The notes under the pieces: generated by a model | Told to the model about the DNA's origin: nothing | Database searches by the model: none | Seen by the model: only the letters and a program-made list of their open reading frames with translations | In this document: piece after piece, positions 23,659 through 32,691 of the stretch | Position numbering within the stretch: position 1 is the stretch's first letter | How the letters are laid out: the number at the start of each line of letters is the position of its first letter | Position numbers and translations under genes: made by a program | DNA from: JBDKVA01 sp039679375 | GTDB lineage: Bacteria > Bacillota > Clostridia > Acetivibrionales > DTU013 | Assembly (NCBI GenBank): GCA_039679375.1 | Contig: JBDKVA010000143.1 | Coordinates: 1-39,573, forward strand | Direction: 5' to 3' | Length of the DNA stretch: 39,573 nt

Positions 23659-25839
23659 TTATGGCGCTATCCTGTACTTTCTCCATTCCTTCGCCATAGC
23701 AAGCGTATTCTCCCAGGTCATCATGCATTTGGACGATGGGCAGGCAGTTATCAAAATGCCTTTCTTGCCGAATGCATCATACACTTTTTTAACTGCCTTT
23801 CCCACATCTCCGGCAGAACACCGGGTTATGTCATAAACGCTGTCAGGGCAAATCAAAAAGCTTTTTTTGCCATCCAACTTACGTACGATTTCCTTTAGGA
23901 TCGAATCATCAAAGGTATTATCAAAATTTACGATACAGTCGAAATCCAGATCTGCAAGGAAATCCAACATTTTTAGATCGTCCGTTCGGAGAATGAAACC
24001 GGCCGCTTTTCCATAGCCGTGAACAAGACTGATCTCTTCGCGAAGGTTTTCCGCAAGCGTATCCTTCCATTTCTCAAGGCATTGGATATCCTCTTTTTCC
24101 ATTAATACATCCAGCAAAATGATATCTACACCTGTTCGGGCGGCAGCCTCTGTGAAATGCATGTTCAAACGATGCCCGGGTTCAATGCGTCTGCCATGCA
24201 GTCCACCATTTTCTGCTGATTCATTACTATGGCACCCTGCTTCTTTCAGGTCAAGTCCGGCTCTATACGCAGTGGCCAGGCTGTATTGGTCTGCAATTGA
24301 CTTCACCCTGCCGATTTCGAAAACCAGCTTATCAACGTATTCCTTAAGGCCAACCATGATATTCCCGTCGTGCCGATCCTGGCAGGCAGCTTCCGCAGCT
24401 TGTTCCAACGCTGTCATATCCACCGCCAGTATGGGATCCAGCCCAAGCTTATCCTGATTGTATTTTGCCATTCCCAGCTCCGAGTCCCCCCATGGAAACG
24501 GATTTCCGTCACCTGTGCCCGTCGCGGTGCAAAAACCCTTGAAAAAGGGAGAGCATGGCACATAGTCGACATACTCCCCATGGATGGCTGACAGCACCCT
24601 CTCCCTTGAGGTCATGGAACAACCTTCACCGCAGCATCTCGAATACATCTGCTCATATGACTCGATCCCGGCGCCTTCCTTATATTCTTCTTTTAATATA
24701 AATCCTCCGGATGATAATATACTATTTCCTTTTAAAAGATGCGCCTTTAGAGCCTTATGCATGGAGGATCTCTCGGGTAGAGTGGAAAGGTCGGCAGGTA
24801 TATCGTACACATCAAATGCAAACCTGTAGACATCCGTATTCCCAAAATTCTCGGGGAAAAGGCGGAAGAGTTTCTGAAACCTTACGATATTCGTTTTATC
24901 CGGCAGAAGTACCGACAGCTGCGGATCCATCAGCCATGACTGGCAGGTAAACAATTCAAACGGCTGGTCAGAGAAATGTTTTGCATAAAAATCAACTGCC
25001 ATGGACAGCGATTTCCTGCATGAATCGGTCGATAGCCTTTCACCGAGCGTGATATGGACCTCCAGCCGGCCGGCGCCTTTTTTCAGCACTTCCCTCCAGT
25101 CGCATAGCGGCAATCTGATTATTTTATCATCCCTGTATCCTGAATCCAGCAGCCGGTATCCCGTAACAAATCCTGGTTCAGCGTTGGAATCCTGCCTATA
25201 AATGCTGACAACCCTGCCGTCCCTAATATTACGGTAAACATCAAAATTCCCGGCGAAACCGCTGTACATGAACTCCAGCCGACCCAGCCTGTAAATCCTT
25301 CCCGAGAAATGGTTCAAGAGCCATCTGGTCCGAAATAGACCTACGCCGTATTCCCCATACTTGGCCTTATGCTCGTCGAGGCAGATGTCAAATTCGGAAA
25401 GTGTGTCAATCAATATTTTTAAAGGGATCCCCCTTTTTTCATAAAACCGTTTAAGCCATTCCAGACCGGATAACAGTACTATACCATGGAACATCTGCCC
25501 CAGCGAACCCATTTGCGTTTCAGGGAAAGGCCAGCTCAGGACCTCCATGATATCCGGGAACGGCTCATTGATAAAAAGGCAATAGTGCCACAACCACGCA
25601 TATCGGCAAAGCTCCATATCAGACCGGATCATTTCAGCTGCCGAGTAGAAAAAACGAAGTTTTTCATCCGTGAGGAAAAGCACCTTATTCGCCTGCTCTA
25701 TATATTCGTCGCTCAGAAATCGGATGCTGTTGCCCGGGAAGGCATTCATTGCAGCCTCCCAGTTGTGTACGAATATCTCCGGCATCCCGTTTATCCCCAT
25801 TGCCTGTATAAAATGCTTCATATCGTTTCTCTTTTCCAT
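23659..25839 (-). CDS. Acyltransferase-like and URO-D-like fusion protein
   Basis: A 726-residue protein of two parts. Residues 1 to about 400 resemble the clostridial acyltransferase-domain proteins whose C-terminal half is GNAT-like (EFMYSGFAGNFDVYRNIRDG; LEVHITLGERLSTDSCRKSL; CQSWLMDPQLSVLLPD). Residues from about 408 to the end resemble a uroporphyrinogen-decarboxylase-type barrel (SMTSRERVLSAIHGEYVDYV; then GFILRTDDLKMLDFLADLDF and LITACPSSKCMMTWENTLAM). The barrel is short at about 319 residues, with a weak middle. URO-D-like proteins include cobamide-dependent methyltransferases, but no corrinoid protein is near. ATG at 25839 follows GGAGG. It lies between a small membrane protein and a creatininase. 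An activity cannot be assigned. Confidence 0.7.
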   Translation of the reverse strand: MEKRNDMKHFIQAMGINGMPEIFVHNWEAAMNAFPGNSIRFLSDEYIEQANKVLFLTDEKLRFFYSAAEMIRSDMELCRYAWLWHYCLFINEPFPDIMEVLSWPFPETQMGSLGQMFHGIVLLSGLEWLKRFYEKRGIPLKILIDTLSEFDICLDEHKAKYGEYGVGLFRTRWLLNHFSGRIYRLGRLEFMYSGFAGNFDVYRNIRDGRVVSIYRQDSNAEPGFVTGYRLLDSGYRDDKIIRLPLCDWREVLKKGAGRLEVHITLGERLSTDSCRKSLSMAVDFYAKHFSDQPFELFTCQSWLMDPQLSVLLPDKTNIVRFQKLFRLFPENFGNTDVYRFAFDVYDIPADLSTLPERSSMHKALKAHLLKGNSILSSGGFILKEEYKEGAGIESYEQMYSRCCGEGCSMTSRERVLSAIHGEYVDYVPCSPFFKGFCTATGTGDGNPFPWGDSELGMAKYNQDKLGLDPILAVDMTALEQAAEAACQDRHDGNIMVGLKEYVDKLVFEIGRVKSIADQYSLATAYRAGLDLKEAGCHSNESAENGGLHGRRIEPGHRLNMHFTEAAARTGVDIILLDVLMEKEDIQCLEKWKDTLAENLREEISLVHGYGKAAGFILRTDDLKMLDFLADLDFDCIVNFDNTFDDSILKEIVRKLDGKKSFLICPDSVYDITRCSAGDVGKAVKKVYDAFGKKGILITACPSSKCMMTWENTLAMAKEWRKYRIAP

Positions 25840-25890
25840 CAACAGCCTCCAGATACAGTTTATAAATTTTACAGCAATGATTTCAGAAAC

Positions 25891-26256
25891 TCAACGAAAC
25901 AAATACCACAAGCTTCCTGCCAGGTTTATAACGCCAAGTACAGTAATGGATTTGCTGATCCGGTCCGTTTTTCTTTTATGCCTCAGCATGTTTAGTACAA
26001 AGCCAATAATGCAAACTGCCAGATTCAAAACGAAAAGGTAGAATGCGTACCGTAGCAGATACTCATCCCAATAGTACCTTACCTTTACATGAAAAAGCCG
26101 GTCAAAAAAAGACTCGCTTCGGGGCTTTGCCTGGTCGGTAAATGTAATTGCCGCAATGATCAATGCCCAGCTGATCCCTACGACCCACCATACAGCCTTA
26201 ACGATCGCATCCGGTCCTTTGCGCTTTTCGATGAAGACTTCCTTCTGCTCTGACAT
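25891..26256 (-). CDS. Small membrane protein, function unknown
   Basis: 121 residues with three predicted membrane helices: about 17-38 (AVWWVVGISWALIIAAITF), 68-90 (YAFYLFVLNLAVCIIGFVLN) and 103-120. The loop between the first two is charged and aromatic. The N-terminus is acidic-basic and probably cytosolic. GGGTGA precedes the ATG, and a near-consensus promoter lies 19 bases upstream. It leads a three-gene unit with the acyltransferase-URO-D fusion and the creatininase-like enzyme. I do not recognise the family. Confidence 0.65.
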   Translation of the reverse strand: MSEQKEVFIEKRKGPDAIVKAVWWVVGISWALIIAAITFTDQAKPRSESFFDRLFHVKVRYYWDEYLLRYAFYLFVLNLAVCIIGFVLNMLRHKRKTDRISKSITVLGVINLAGSLWYLFR

Positions 26257-26274
26257 TTTTCATCACCCGATTTC

Positions 26275-26303
26275 ATTATATGTAAAATATTGACGAAAAT
26301 CAA
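26275..26303 (-). promoter_or_regulatory. Promoter of the three-gene unit
   Basis: Minus-strand TTGATT (26303-26298), a 17-base spacer and a perfect TATAAT (26280-26275). Transcription would begin about a dozen bases before the membrane-protein ATG. Confidence 0.7.
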
Positions 26304-26368
26304 CTTATAAGAAATCTGTCATAATAAAGCTTAATCCGTTAAGCATGCCTTGATTTTTTCACAGCGCC

Positions 26369-26397
26369 TTGATTTGAGATAAGGATAACGGTAAAAT
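26369..26397 (+). promoter_or_regulatory. Promoter of the YhcH-family gene
   Basis: TTGATT (26369-26374) and TAAAAT (26392-26397) are 17 bases apart on the plus strand, 66 bases before the gene start. It is divergent from the promoter at 26275-26303. Confidence 0.5.
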
Positions 26398-26463
26398 AGG
26401 TATGAACCGGGTAAATGGCAAAGTAAAGCCAGAATAGCCGGTTTATAATCGGGAGGTGATTTG

Positions 26464-26913
26464 TTGATCGTCGATAATCTTAAAAATTCGAAATTATATT
26501 GCGGACTTGGCAAAGGAATGGAGATAGCGTTTAATTATTTACAGCAAACTGATTTTAGCAAATTGGGACCGGGTAAATATGAAATCGATGGGAAGAATGT
26601 TTTTGCGCTTGTACAACAGTATCAAAGCAAACCGATCGAAGAAGGGAAATGGGAATCCCACCGCAAATATATTGATATCCAGTTTATATCGGAAGGAATT
26701 GAAAATATCGGTTACGCATTTCTGGATGATATGAAGGTGGCGCAGGAATACGATGAAGAAAAGGATTTCATGCTCACAGAGGGCAAGGGAAGCTTCCTGA
26801 CCTTGAAAAGCGGCGCCTTCGCCATTTTCGCTCCGGATGATGTTCATATGCCGGGAATAGCTGTAGATAAGCCTCAACCAATAAAAAAAGTAGTGGTAAA
26901 GGTTCTGGTTTAG
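26464..26913 (+). CDS. YhcH/YjgK/YiaL (DUF386) family protein
   Basis: A 149-residue cupin-like protein of the family that includes EbgC and NanQ. Family members act on free sugars, for instance as anomerases of sialic acid, or assist galactosidases. Visible are MIVDNLKNSKLY at the start, FALVQQYQSKPIEEGKWESH, RKYIDIQFISEGIENIGY and FAIFAPDDVHMPGIA, with the His and Glu residues that bind a metal in this family. The start is TTG: GGGAGGTGAT lies before two consecutive TTG codons, and the second (26464) gives better spacing and the family start. It stands alone on the plus strand and converges on the long ABC/oxidoreductase operon, sharing its terminator; a helper role for the same sugar is likely. 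Confidence 0.85.
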   Translation: MIVDNLKNSKLYCGLGKGMEIAFNYLQQTDFSKLGPGKYEIDGKNVFALVQQYQSKPIEEGKWESHRKYIDIQFISEGIENIGYAFLDDMKVAQEYDEEKDFMLTEGKGSFLTLKSGAFAIFAPDDVHMPGIAVDKPQPIKKVVVKVLV

Positions 26914-26947
26914 ACCAAATACTTGAATCCTGCAGGGAAGATTGCTA

Positions 26948-26990
26948 AAAGGAGTAAGCTCAGAATAAAAGCTTACTCCTTTATGTCTTT
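26948..26990. terminator. Bidirectional terminator between YhcH and the Gfo/Idh gene
   Basis: AAAGGAGTAAGCT (26948-26960) and AGCTTACTCCTTT (26970-26982) form a perfect 13-pair stem with a nine-base loop. The plus strand continues with a T-rich stretch. The minus strand ends the stem with four T residues, so it can serve both convergent units. Confidence 0.85.
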
Positions 26991-27041
26991 AGTTTTTTAA
27001 GCATCTTGTCTATTGGGTTCACAAATGGAACTGCGGTATCT

Positions 27042-28046
27042 CTATTTTATATTTTCTTGTGTAATCCCCTTCTGTACATTCAAAATGACCTCAAGCGATT
27101 TGCGCGCCTCTTCTATGCTGCAGATAATCGGCTTATCCTCCGCCACTGCCTGTAAGAACTCCCTGTCCTCATCCCTGAACATATCATTCCGGGCGGTTTT
27201 TTCGGTGAATTTCTCCCAAACCCTTTTTACGGTATCATATATTGAAATGGTATATTCATCCCATGACGCAAATTCAACGGTAATGACGCCATTCGTCCCG
27301 ATCAGCTCAATTGTCCTGCGGCGCGGCTTCTGGAAGAAATCCAGGTGGACCGTTGCAGCGCATCTGTTCTCGAATTCCAAAAGCAGCTCAACCGTATCGG
27401 GCGCCTCAAAACCGATATCGCTAAAAGCACCGTAAACTCCATAAGCCTTTTTCACATTCTGGTCCGCGAACCATATGGCCAGATCAAGATCATGGATCAA
27501 TTCAAACGCACCTGAATATTTTACATAATAAGTATTTTTGTAATCGGGACGCACTTCTGGAAAATGTTCGCCCATCAATGCCCTGACGGAAACAATACGG
27601 CCTATTTTACCCGACTTTATGATGTTTTTAGCTCTCAGCAGCCCATCATGATACCGGAAGCAAAAGCCTACCATGACCTTTTTATTTTTTTCTGCAGCAA
27701 GCCCGGAAAGCTCATCTACCCTATCCAGTGAATCGGATAACGGCTTCTCCATAAAAACATGGCAATTGGCGTTGATGGCCTGTATCGCTGTAGGTACATG
27801 CAGCTTCGTCGGATTCAATACGAATACGGCGTCGGGATTTTGCCTTAACCCTTCTTCAAGCGAACCGCAAGGCTGTACGCCGGGCGTCTCGTTTACGAGC
27901 GCCTGCAGCTGTGATTCGACGGGATCGTATGCAAGCATTCCGGTCACGCCCAGCGAAGAAAGAACGCCGGCATGCCTTTTTCCGATCGATCCGCATCCTA
28001 CAATCAATATTTTCAGATCCTGAAGGCTTTTTCTATTTACTTCCAT
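27042..28046 (-). CDS. Gfo/Idh/MocA-family oxidoreductase
   Basis: A 334-residue NAD(P)-dependent sugar oxidoreductase. The Rossmann motif is ILIVGCGSIGKRHAGVL, the family EKP motif is CHVFMEKPLSDS, and the C-terminal alpha-beta domain includes AFELIHDLDLAIWF with the usual catalytic His region (IHDLDL). Substrates in this family range from myo-inositol to amino and ulosonic sugars. Its start overlaps the stop of the SDR gene by ten bases (own site GGAGG), so the two are translated together. It is the last gene of the leftward operon. In the 2,7-anhydro-sialic acid pathway a Gfo/Idh enzyme (NanOx) works beside a sialic aldolase and a YhcH-type protein, a loose parallel to this gene set. Confidence 0.9.
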   Translation of the reverse strand: MEVNRKSLQDLKILIVGCGSIGKRHAGVLSSLGVTGMLAYDPVESQLQALVNETPGVQPCGSLEEGLRQNPDAVFVLNPTKLHVPTAIQAINANCHVFMEKPLSDSLDRVDELSGLAAEKNKKVMVGFCFRYHDGLLRAKNIIKSGKIGRIVSVRALMGEHFPEVRPDYKNTYYVKYSGAFELIHDLDLAIWFADQNVKKAYGVYGAFSDIGFEAPDTVELLLEFENRCAATVHLDFFQKPRRRTIELIGTNGVITVEFASWDEYTISIYDTVKRVWEKFTEKTARNDMFRDEDREFLQAVAEDKPIICSIEEARKSLEVILNVQKGITQENIK

Positions 28047-28837
28047 ACACTAAAGCCTCCATCCACAACCAGGTTATGTCCGGTGATATAGTCCGAAGCA
28101 GGGGAAGCAAGGAAAAGTGCGGCTCCCTTCATATCGGTGCCCATCCTGCCCATTCTCCCAAGCATCGTTTCACTGCTGTAGGCTTTTACAAACTCTTCAG
28201 GCTCTCCCTTATTGAAACCGCCCGGCGATATGCAATTAACGTTGATCCCATGAGGTGAAAGTAATCCGGCCAGATCCCTCGTCATCCCGATCACACCCGC
28301 TTTTGATGCGGCATAATCGACCGGCTGCTCCATCTTATTGGTTTTCCTGTACATCTCTCTATCACGCCCCACAATACCGGCAATAGATCCGATGTTAACG
28401 ATCTTGCCCGAGCCTTTTTCCATCATAAACCGTCCGACTTCCTGGCAGCAGAAAAGCGAACCGATCAGGTTCGTGCTGATCAGATTGACAATGTCCTGCG
28501 GAGACCTTTTGAAAAGGTTCCCCTCACTCTTTCCGGAGCCGCCGCCGGCATTATTGATCAGAATATCGATATGCCCCTTCCAACTGTAAGCTTTCTCTGC
28601 CATACACTTAACCTGCTCATGGCTGCACTGGTCCATTTCCAGTCCCAATGAATCCACTGCGTATTCCCGGGCTATTTTTGCCGCCGCTTCCTCGGCACGT
28701 GAAAGCTCTCTGGAGGTAATGATGATGCTGCAGCCGGCCTCAGCCAATGCGCATGCCATATCATAGCCAAGCCATGCATGTCCTCCTGTCACGATTGCAA
28801 CCTTATCCTTCAAATTGAATAAATCCATTACTCTCAT
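28037..28837 (-). CDS. Short-chain dehydrogenase/reductase
   Basis: A 266-residue SDR. The cofactor motif is a variant, VTGGHAWLGYDMACALAEAG (usual TGxxxGxG). Further motifs are NNAGGGSG, GSIAGIVG with the catalytic Ser, and VDYAASKAGVIGMTRDLAG with Tyr-x-x-x-Lys; it ends GHNLVVDGGFSVW. By form it is close to gluconate 5-dehydrogenase/KduD-type enzymes that oxidise or reduce keto sugar acids. Three ATG codons lie close together; I chose 28837, eight bases from AAGGGAGGG. It lies between an aldolase and a Gfo/Idh gene with which it overlaps, so it is part of the same pathway. Confidence 0.9.
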   Translation of the reverse strand: MRVMDLFNLKDKVAIVTGGHAWLGYDMACALAEAGCSIIITSRELSRAEEAAAKIAREYAVDSLGLEMDQCSHEQVKCMAEKAYSWKGHIDILINNAGGGSGKSEGNLFKRSPQDIVNLISTNLIGSLFCCQEVGRFMMEKGSGKIVNIGSIAGIVGRDREMYRKTNKMEQPVDYAASKAGVIGMTRDLAGLLSPHGINVNCISPGGFNKGEPEEFVKAYSSETMLGRMGRMGTDMKGAALFLASPASDYITGHNLVVDGGFSVWK

Positions 28838-28872
28838 GCACATTACCCTCCCTTCCGAATTTCTAATACAAA

Positions 28873-29781
28873 TTATTTCCTCATGTACTTTTCCATGATT
28901 TCATCAATTTTTTTCTTCTCTTCCGCGGTCAAAGGCTCAACCGGGCTCGTAACCTTGTCGGTGCCAAAGCCGAACCTTTTTGAGATATATTTCATTGCGC
29001 TCATCCAGGACTTGCCGGCCGAAAGAGTCTTTCTTACATCCCATACCTGTTTTTGCAGATCATACACCTTTTTCGTATCATTCTTTAAAGCCGCGTCATA
29101 CATATCGACAAACAACCATGGGAAGAAATTCGCCAGGCCGGGAACACACCCCTGCGCGCCAAACAGCATGCTTGCTCCACATAATTCCTCAGCGCCGTTG
29201 AACAGGCTGATATTGGAGTCCTCCAGCACGAAAATATTACGTTGGAACTGTTCCCAGTCGGCGCAGCTGTCTTTATATGCCACCAGATTATCAATTTCCG
29301 CTATTTTCTTAATTGTACCGGGAAGGATGTTGACGTGAGTCGTAGGAGGAATGTTATAAGCTACGACCTGTAATTTCGTACTGCTGCATACCTTTTCAAA
29401 ATGGCGGATAATTTCCGACTGGCATGTGTTCTGCAGATAAAAAGCAGGAGTGATTACTACGATTTGTGCGCCTGACTGCTCTAGCTCCTTGATGTTTTCT
29501 ATCACCCTGGACGTCGATGAATCGATCGCCCCGCAAAAAACCGGCACCCTGTTTTTAGCAGCTCTCAATGTAACCTCAATCGTCCTTTTCCATACCTTTT
29601 TGCTGACACACATGGCCTCTCCCGAGGTACCCATGGCAAAAACACCGTGCACTCCGTTATCGATGCAGTAATCCACCAATTTTTCAAGACCTGTCTCGTC
29701 AAGCGTTTCATCCTCTTTCAAAGGTGTGACGATCGGAGGTATAATTCCGTAATAATTTTTTTTAACATGTAAGTCCATCAT
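28873..29781 (-). CDS. DapA/NanA-family aldolase
   Basis: A 302-residue class I (Schiff-base) aldolase barrel. It shows GTSGE (51-55) for the substrate carboxylate, Tyr142 in AYNIPPTTHV, and the Schiff-base Lys170 in AYKDSCADW. The family includes dihydrodipicolinate synthase, N-acetylneuraminate lyase and 2-keto-3-deoxy-sugar-acid aldolases. The KDS sequence after the lysine and the catabolic setting favour a keto-deoxy acid aldolase over lysine synthesis, but this is inference. AAGGAG precedes the ATG. It would cleave the product of the neighbouring oxidoreductases into pyruvate and an aldehyde. No sugar-acid dehydratase and no NanE epimerase are in the window. Confidence 0.88.
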   Translation of the reverse strand: MMDLHVKKNYYGIIPPIVTPLKEDETLDETGLEKLVDYCIDNGVHGVFAMGTSGEAMCVSKKVWKRTIEVTLRAAKNRVPVFCGAIDSSTSRVIENIKELEQSGAQIVVITPAFYLQNTCQSEIIRHFEKVCSSTKLQVVAYNIPPTTHVNILPGTIKKIAEIDNLVAYKDSCADWEQFQRNIFVLEDSNISLFNGAEELCGASMLFGAQGCVPGLANFFPWLFVDMYDAALKNDTKKVYDLQKQVWDVRKTLSAGKSWMSAMKYISKRFGFGTDKVTSPVEPLTAEEKKKIDEIMEKYMRK

Positions 29782-29842
29782 TTCTGTGCTCCTTTATTGT
29801 TTGATTTTATATTAAACTACTGCTTTTCCGTCCAGCCCTCTT

Positions 29843-31501
29843 TTACAGCTTCTCCTTCTCCATAACCGGTCCGCTGTTTTTGTCCAGTCTTACATATGCC
29901 ATGCTTCCAAATACTTCACCGTTTTTTTCCGGGAAGTCGGCCCTGTAATGGCTGCCTCTGCTTTCGTTCCTGTTTATCATCGAATACAGGATCATCCGGC
30001 CTGTAAGCAGCGAATTGTATGCATTCAGAGCCTTATCTGCAGTTCCCGGATTTTCGATATACCGGCAGGCATTATACCCTTTCTGCATTTGACCCAGTTT
30101 CTCAAAACCTTCCTGAAGCTTTTTACCGTCACGTACGATAAAAGCGCATTGCTGCATAATACTTTTTATATTGCTCACAACCTCTTCCGGTCGCATCTTT
30201 GAAATATTGCCTGTATCGAATGAAGCTTCCAACGTTTTGCCAATATCCCTATCATCATAAAAACAACTGCCGATATTTTTTGATTTCATCGCCGCCTGCT
30301 CCCCCGCAATCTTTCCAAAGACCTGCGTCCCCAGAACAGCATTGCCGCCGATGCGGTTCGCTCCATGAGGCCCCCCCGCACATTCGCCGCACGCGTAAAG
30401 GTTTTCTATATCCGTGGCGCAATGTTCATCGATCAGGACTCCTCCGTTGAAGCCCTGGCAATGTGGGTAAATCCGGAGGTTTTGAGTTTTTGTATCAACA
30501 CCTTTTGAGGTAAGGTATTGACGCCAGGATTTGTACCTGTCGTCCTGATAAAATGCGTCCCTATACCGGATCTCCGCTCCCATATGCTTATCATCACGGT
30601 TCTCCAATTCCTCCCTGTAAATTGCAATGTCAAAATATCTCGAATTGTCTTCACAGCTGAAAGGCCCATGTCCAGCCTTGGTCTTAAGGCATTCCTCAGC
30701 GGTGACGCCTTCAGGCAGGTATTTCCTCAAAAACTCTTCTCCACGGCTGTTTAAGACCAGTGGGAGACTTTCCAGTGTCGGGTGATGGAAGTTCGTCCTG
30801 CGAAGCGGGCTGACAACCCCAGGTATGAATTGGATGAATTCCAGGTTTGCGAGCCTTGCTCCATGCCTTGCTGCCATTGCGTACGCGTCGCCGGTCATAT
30901 CCGGATTTGCAAAGCCGTATTCCCACAGGTATTCCGCCCCGCCTGAAGCTAAAACAACTGTTTTGGAACGGATCACCGCCCAATCCCCCGGTTTATCCGT
31001 TCCCACTGCGCCATAACAGATCCGATCCTTAACGATTAAATCATGTATTGATAAATTTTCAATGACTTTTATATTTCTTTTCGCAATCTGTTCACCGAAG
31101 CATCTTCGGGCATTATCCATACTGATGAGGAGCGCGCCTCTCGGCTTTTTACCGAAGCAAGGCGTCCCGTCATTATTGCGGAACTCTATTCCATAACCTG
31201 TCATATCACGGAACCGTTCATCAGAATTTCGCACCAGTATCTCCGTCAGCTTTCTGTTAAGGCACCCGCAGCTGGCACGAAGGATCTCATCCAGGAAATC
31301 ATTCTGCGCGTCTGCTCCTTCTCCAGCCGTCATGACTCCCCACGGTATGGAATTGGCATAGAAGCTTGACCCGCCGTAACCGTATTTCATTTTGGTCACC
31401 ATCAGCACATCCGCACCGTTGTCGCTTGCTTCAACAGCAGCGCGGGTAGCGGCAGCGCCGCCTCCAATTATGAGAACATCGCATTGAAGCCTATTCTGCA
31501 T
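29843..31501 (-). CDS. FAD-dependent oxidoreductase, fumarate reductase flavoprotein family
   Basis: A 552-residue flavoprotein. The FAD-binding start is DVLIIGGGAAATRAAVEA; further signs are YGGSSFYANSIPWGV, VVLASGGAEYLWEYGFANPD, the central GGVLIDEHCATDIENLYACG and ECAGGPHGANRIGGNAVLGT, and a C-terminal helical domain with SRGSHYRADFPE. These are the marks of the SdhA/FrdA/L-aspartate oxidase family, with the late Arg (SRGSHYR) that usually contacts the dicarboxylate or keto acid. No iron-sulphur or membrane anchor subunit is adjacent, so it may act as a soluble oxidase or reductase in the operon. It follows the URO-D-like gene by 46 bases. The substrate is unknown; a role in sugar catabolism is unusual for this family. 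Confidence 0.85.
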   Translation of the reverse strand: MQNRLQCDVLIIGGGAAATRAAVEASDNGADVLMVTKMKYGYGGSSFYANSIPWGVMTAGEGADAQNDFLDEILRASCGCLNRKLTEILVRNSDERFRDMTGYGIEFRNNDGTPCFGKKPRGALLISMDNARRCFGEQIAKRNIKVIENLSIHDLIVKDRICYGAVGTDKPGDWAVIRSKTVVLASGGAEYLWEYGFANPDMTGDAYAMAARHGARLANLEFIQFIPGVVSPLRRTNFHHPTLESLPLVLNSRGEEFLRKYLPEGVTAEECLKTKAGHGPFSCEDNSRYFDIAIYREELENRDDKHMGAEIRYRDAFYQDDRYKSWRQYLTSKGVDTKTQNLRIYPHCQGFNGGVLIDEHCATDIENLYACGECAGGPHGANRIGGNAVLGTQVFGKIAGEQAAMKSKNIGSCFYDDRDIGKTLEASFDTGNISKMRPEEVVSNIKSIMQQCAFIVRDGKKLQEGFEKLGQMQKGYNACRYIENPGTADKALNAYNSLLTGRMILYSMINRNESRGSHYRADFPEKNGEVFGSMAYVRLDKNSGPVMEKEKL

Positions 31502-31547
31502 AAGCTAAACCTGCTTTCCCTCCGTATTGAATCCTATCCGGCATGCT

Positions 31548-32675
31548 TTAAGCACGCTTTCCTTTTATATGGTTTTTCAAAATATCAACCGCTTCCTGAT
31601 AACTTGACGCCTTGCAGGCAAACGTCATTCCCGTTTTGATTCCAAGATCTTTAGCTTTGTTTAAAAACGCATAGTCCTGATTATACCCCCAAAATGCGAT
31701 GGATGTTTTACTTTCACTCCAGCCGGAATAATCATAATTTAGGTCATGCATCTCAGGATTCCCGTATTGAAGGCTTCTGAGCGCCGGATGACGGAGCACG
31801 TCATGGTGCCATTCCCTTTCGGGCCCGCAATAATGCAGCGACCCGCCAAATTCGCTGAGGATCCTCAGATTGTAAGGCTGCGAAAATCTCTCATATTGTT
31901 CTCGCGACAGGTTGATCAGCGCGGTATCATCTTTGAGCAGCACCTTGCCGCCGAATATTGCGCCATGGACATATACCGCATCCTCTCCGGCCCGATCCGT
32001 AAGGTAAGGCCCGATCCATTTCCTGAAACCGATATATACTGAAGTGATCAGCTCCAGCAGCTCCTGTACAACTTCAGGCTCATCGTATATTGCGTAGAAC
32101 ACGTCCGTTCCAAGAAGCAGATGCGCTATATCAAAAGGCCCCTGCAAATCCGGTTGAGTAATGTGTATTGCTTTGTAGCACTTGGGGAATTGTTTCAACG
32201 TGTCAATAAAAAATTGATGCGTTTCGAATACTCTACCGCCAAGTCCGGTATTCAGCTCCGGCAACCCCTGTCCTATCAGCCTTTTTACGCCATCCAGACC
32301 ATCTTCCAGCGGATCCACCCAGGGCATACTGTCTTGCACGATCCGGCATTTTGCCCCGAAAAGCGAGCTGATGATCCCGATACCATGATTACTTCGGATC
32401 TGCATCGGAAAACAATCCTTTACCCTTATGCTGTTCAGGTTGCTGGAAAAACTCCACAGCAACTCATTGTACAGCATTTTCTCAGGGTCGTAAAATGCTT
32501 CATTATAGGGGAACAGCTCGTAGGAACCATCCAGCGGATAAATCGTTGTAAGAGGGATATAAGGCACCTCTTCATACCGTAGGCTTTTTAAATGCAATTC
32601 CTCTACATATTCCACATGCTCAGGTCTAATATTTTCCTCCATATCATTTAACAATCTTCTGAGACGCTCAATCAT
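31548..32675 (-). CDS. URO-D-like (uroporphyrinogen decarboxylase family) protein
   Basis: A 375-residue TIM-barrel protein with the general run of URO-D-like proteins found in clostridial sugar clusters: LDGSYELFPYNEAFYDPEKM near the start, IRSNHGIGIISSLFGAK, DLQGPFDIAHLLLGTDVFYA, IFGGKVLLKDDTALINLSRE and SLHYCGPEREWHHDVLRHPA. It lacks haem-synthesis neighbours, so it is not HemE. Some relatives are cobamide methyltransferases, which would need a corrinoid protein, and none is near. AGGGGGTGA precedes the ATG. It follows the ABC permeases by 16 bases. The role is unknown; it is the second URO-D-like protein of the window (the other is the C-terminal part of the fusion at 23659). Confidence 0.78.
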   Translation of the reverse strand: MIERLRRLLNDMEENIRPEHVEYVEELHLKSLRYEEVPYIPLTTIYPLDGSYELFPYNEAFYDPEKMLYNELLWSFSSNLNSIRVKDCFPMQIRSNHGIGIISSLFGAKCRIVQDSMPWVDPLEDGLDGVKRLIGQGLPELNTGLGGRVFETHQFFIDTLKQFPKCYKAIHITQPDLQGPFDIAHLLLGTDVFYAIYDEPEVVQELLELITSVYIGFRKWIGPYLTDRAGEDAVYVHGAIFGGKVLLKDDTALINLSREQYERFSQPYNLRILSEFGGSLHYCGPEREWHHDVLRHPALRSLQYGNPEMHDLNYDYSGWSESKTSIAFWGYNQDYAFLNKAKDLGIKTGMTFACKASSYQEAVDILKNHIKGKRA

Positions 32676-32691
32676 ATTTTCACCCCCTTGA

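Noticed and set aside
28873..29781. dapA, lysine biosynthesis
   Set aside because: The neighbours are importer, flavoprotein and sugar oxidoreductases; the GTSGE and YKDS motifs are shared by catabolic aldolases of the family.
31548..32675. HemE, true uroporphyrinogen decarboxylase
   Set aside because: No haem genes nearby and the sequence has only the general barrel likeness; it sits inside a sugar import operon.
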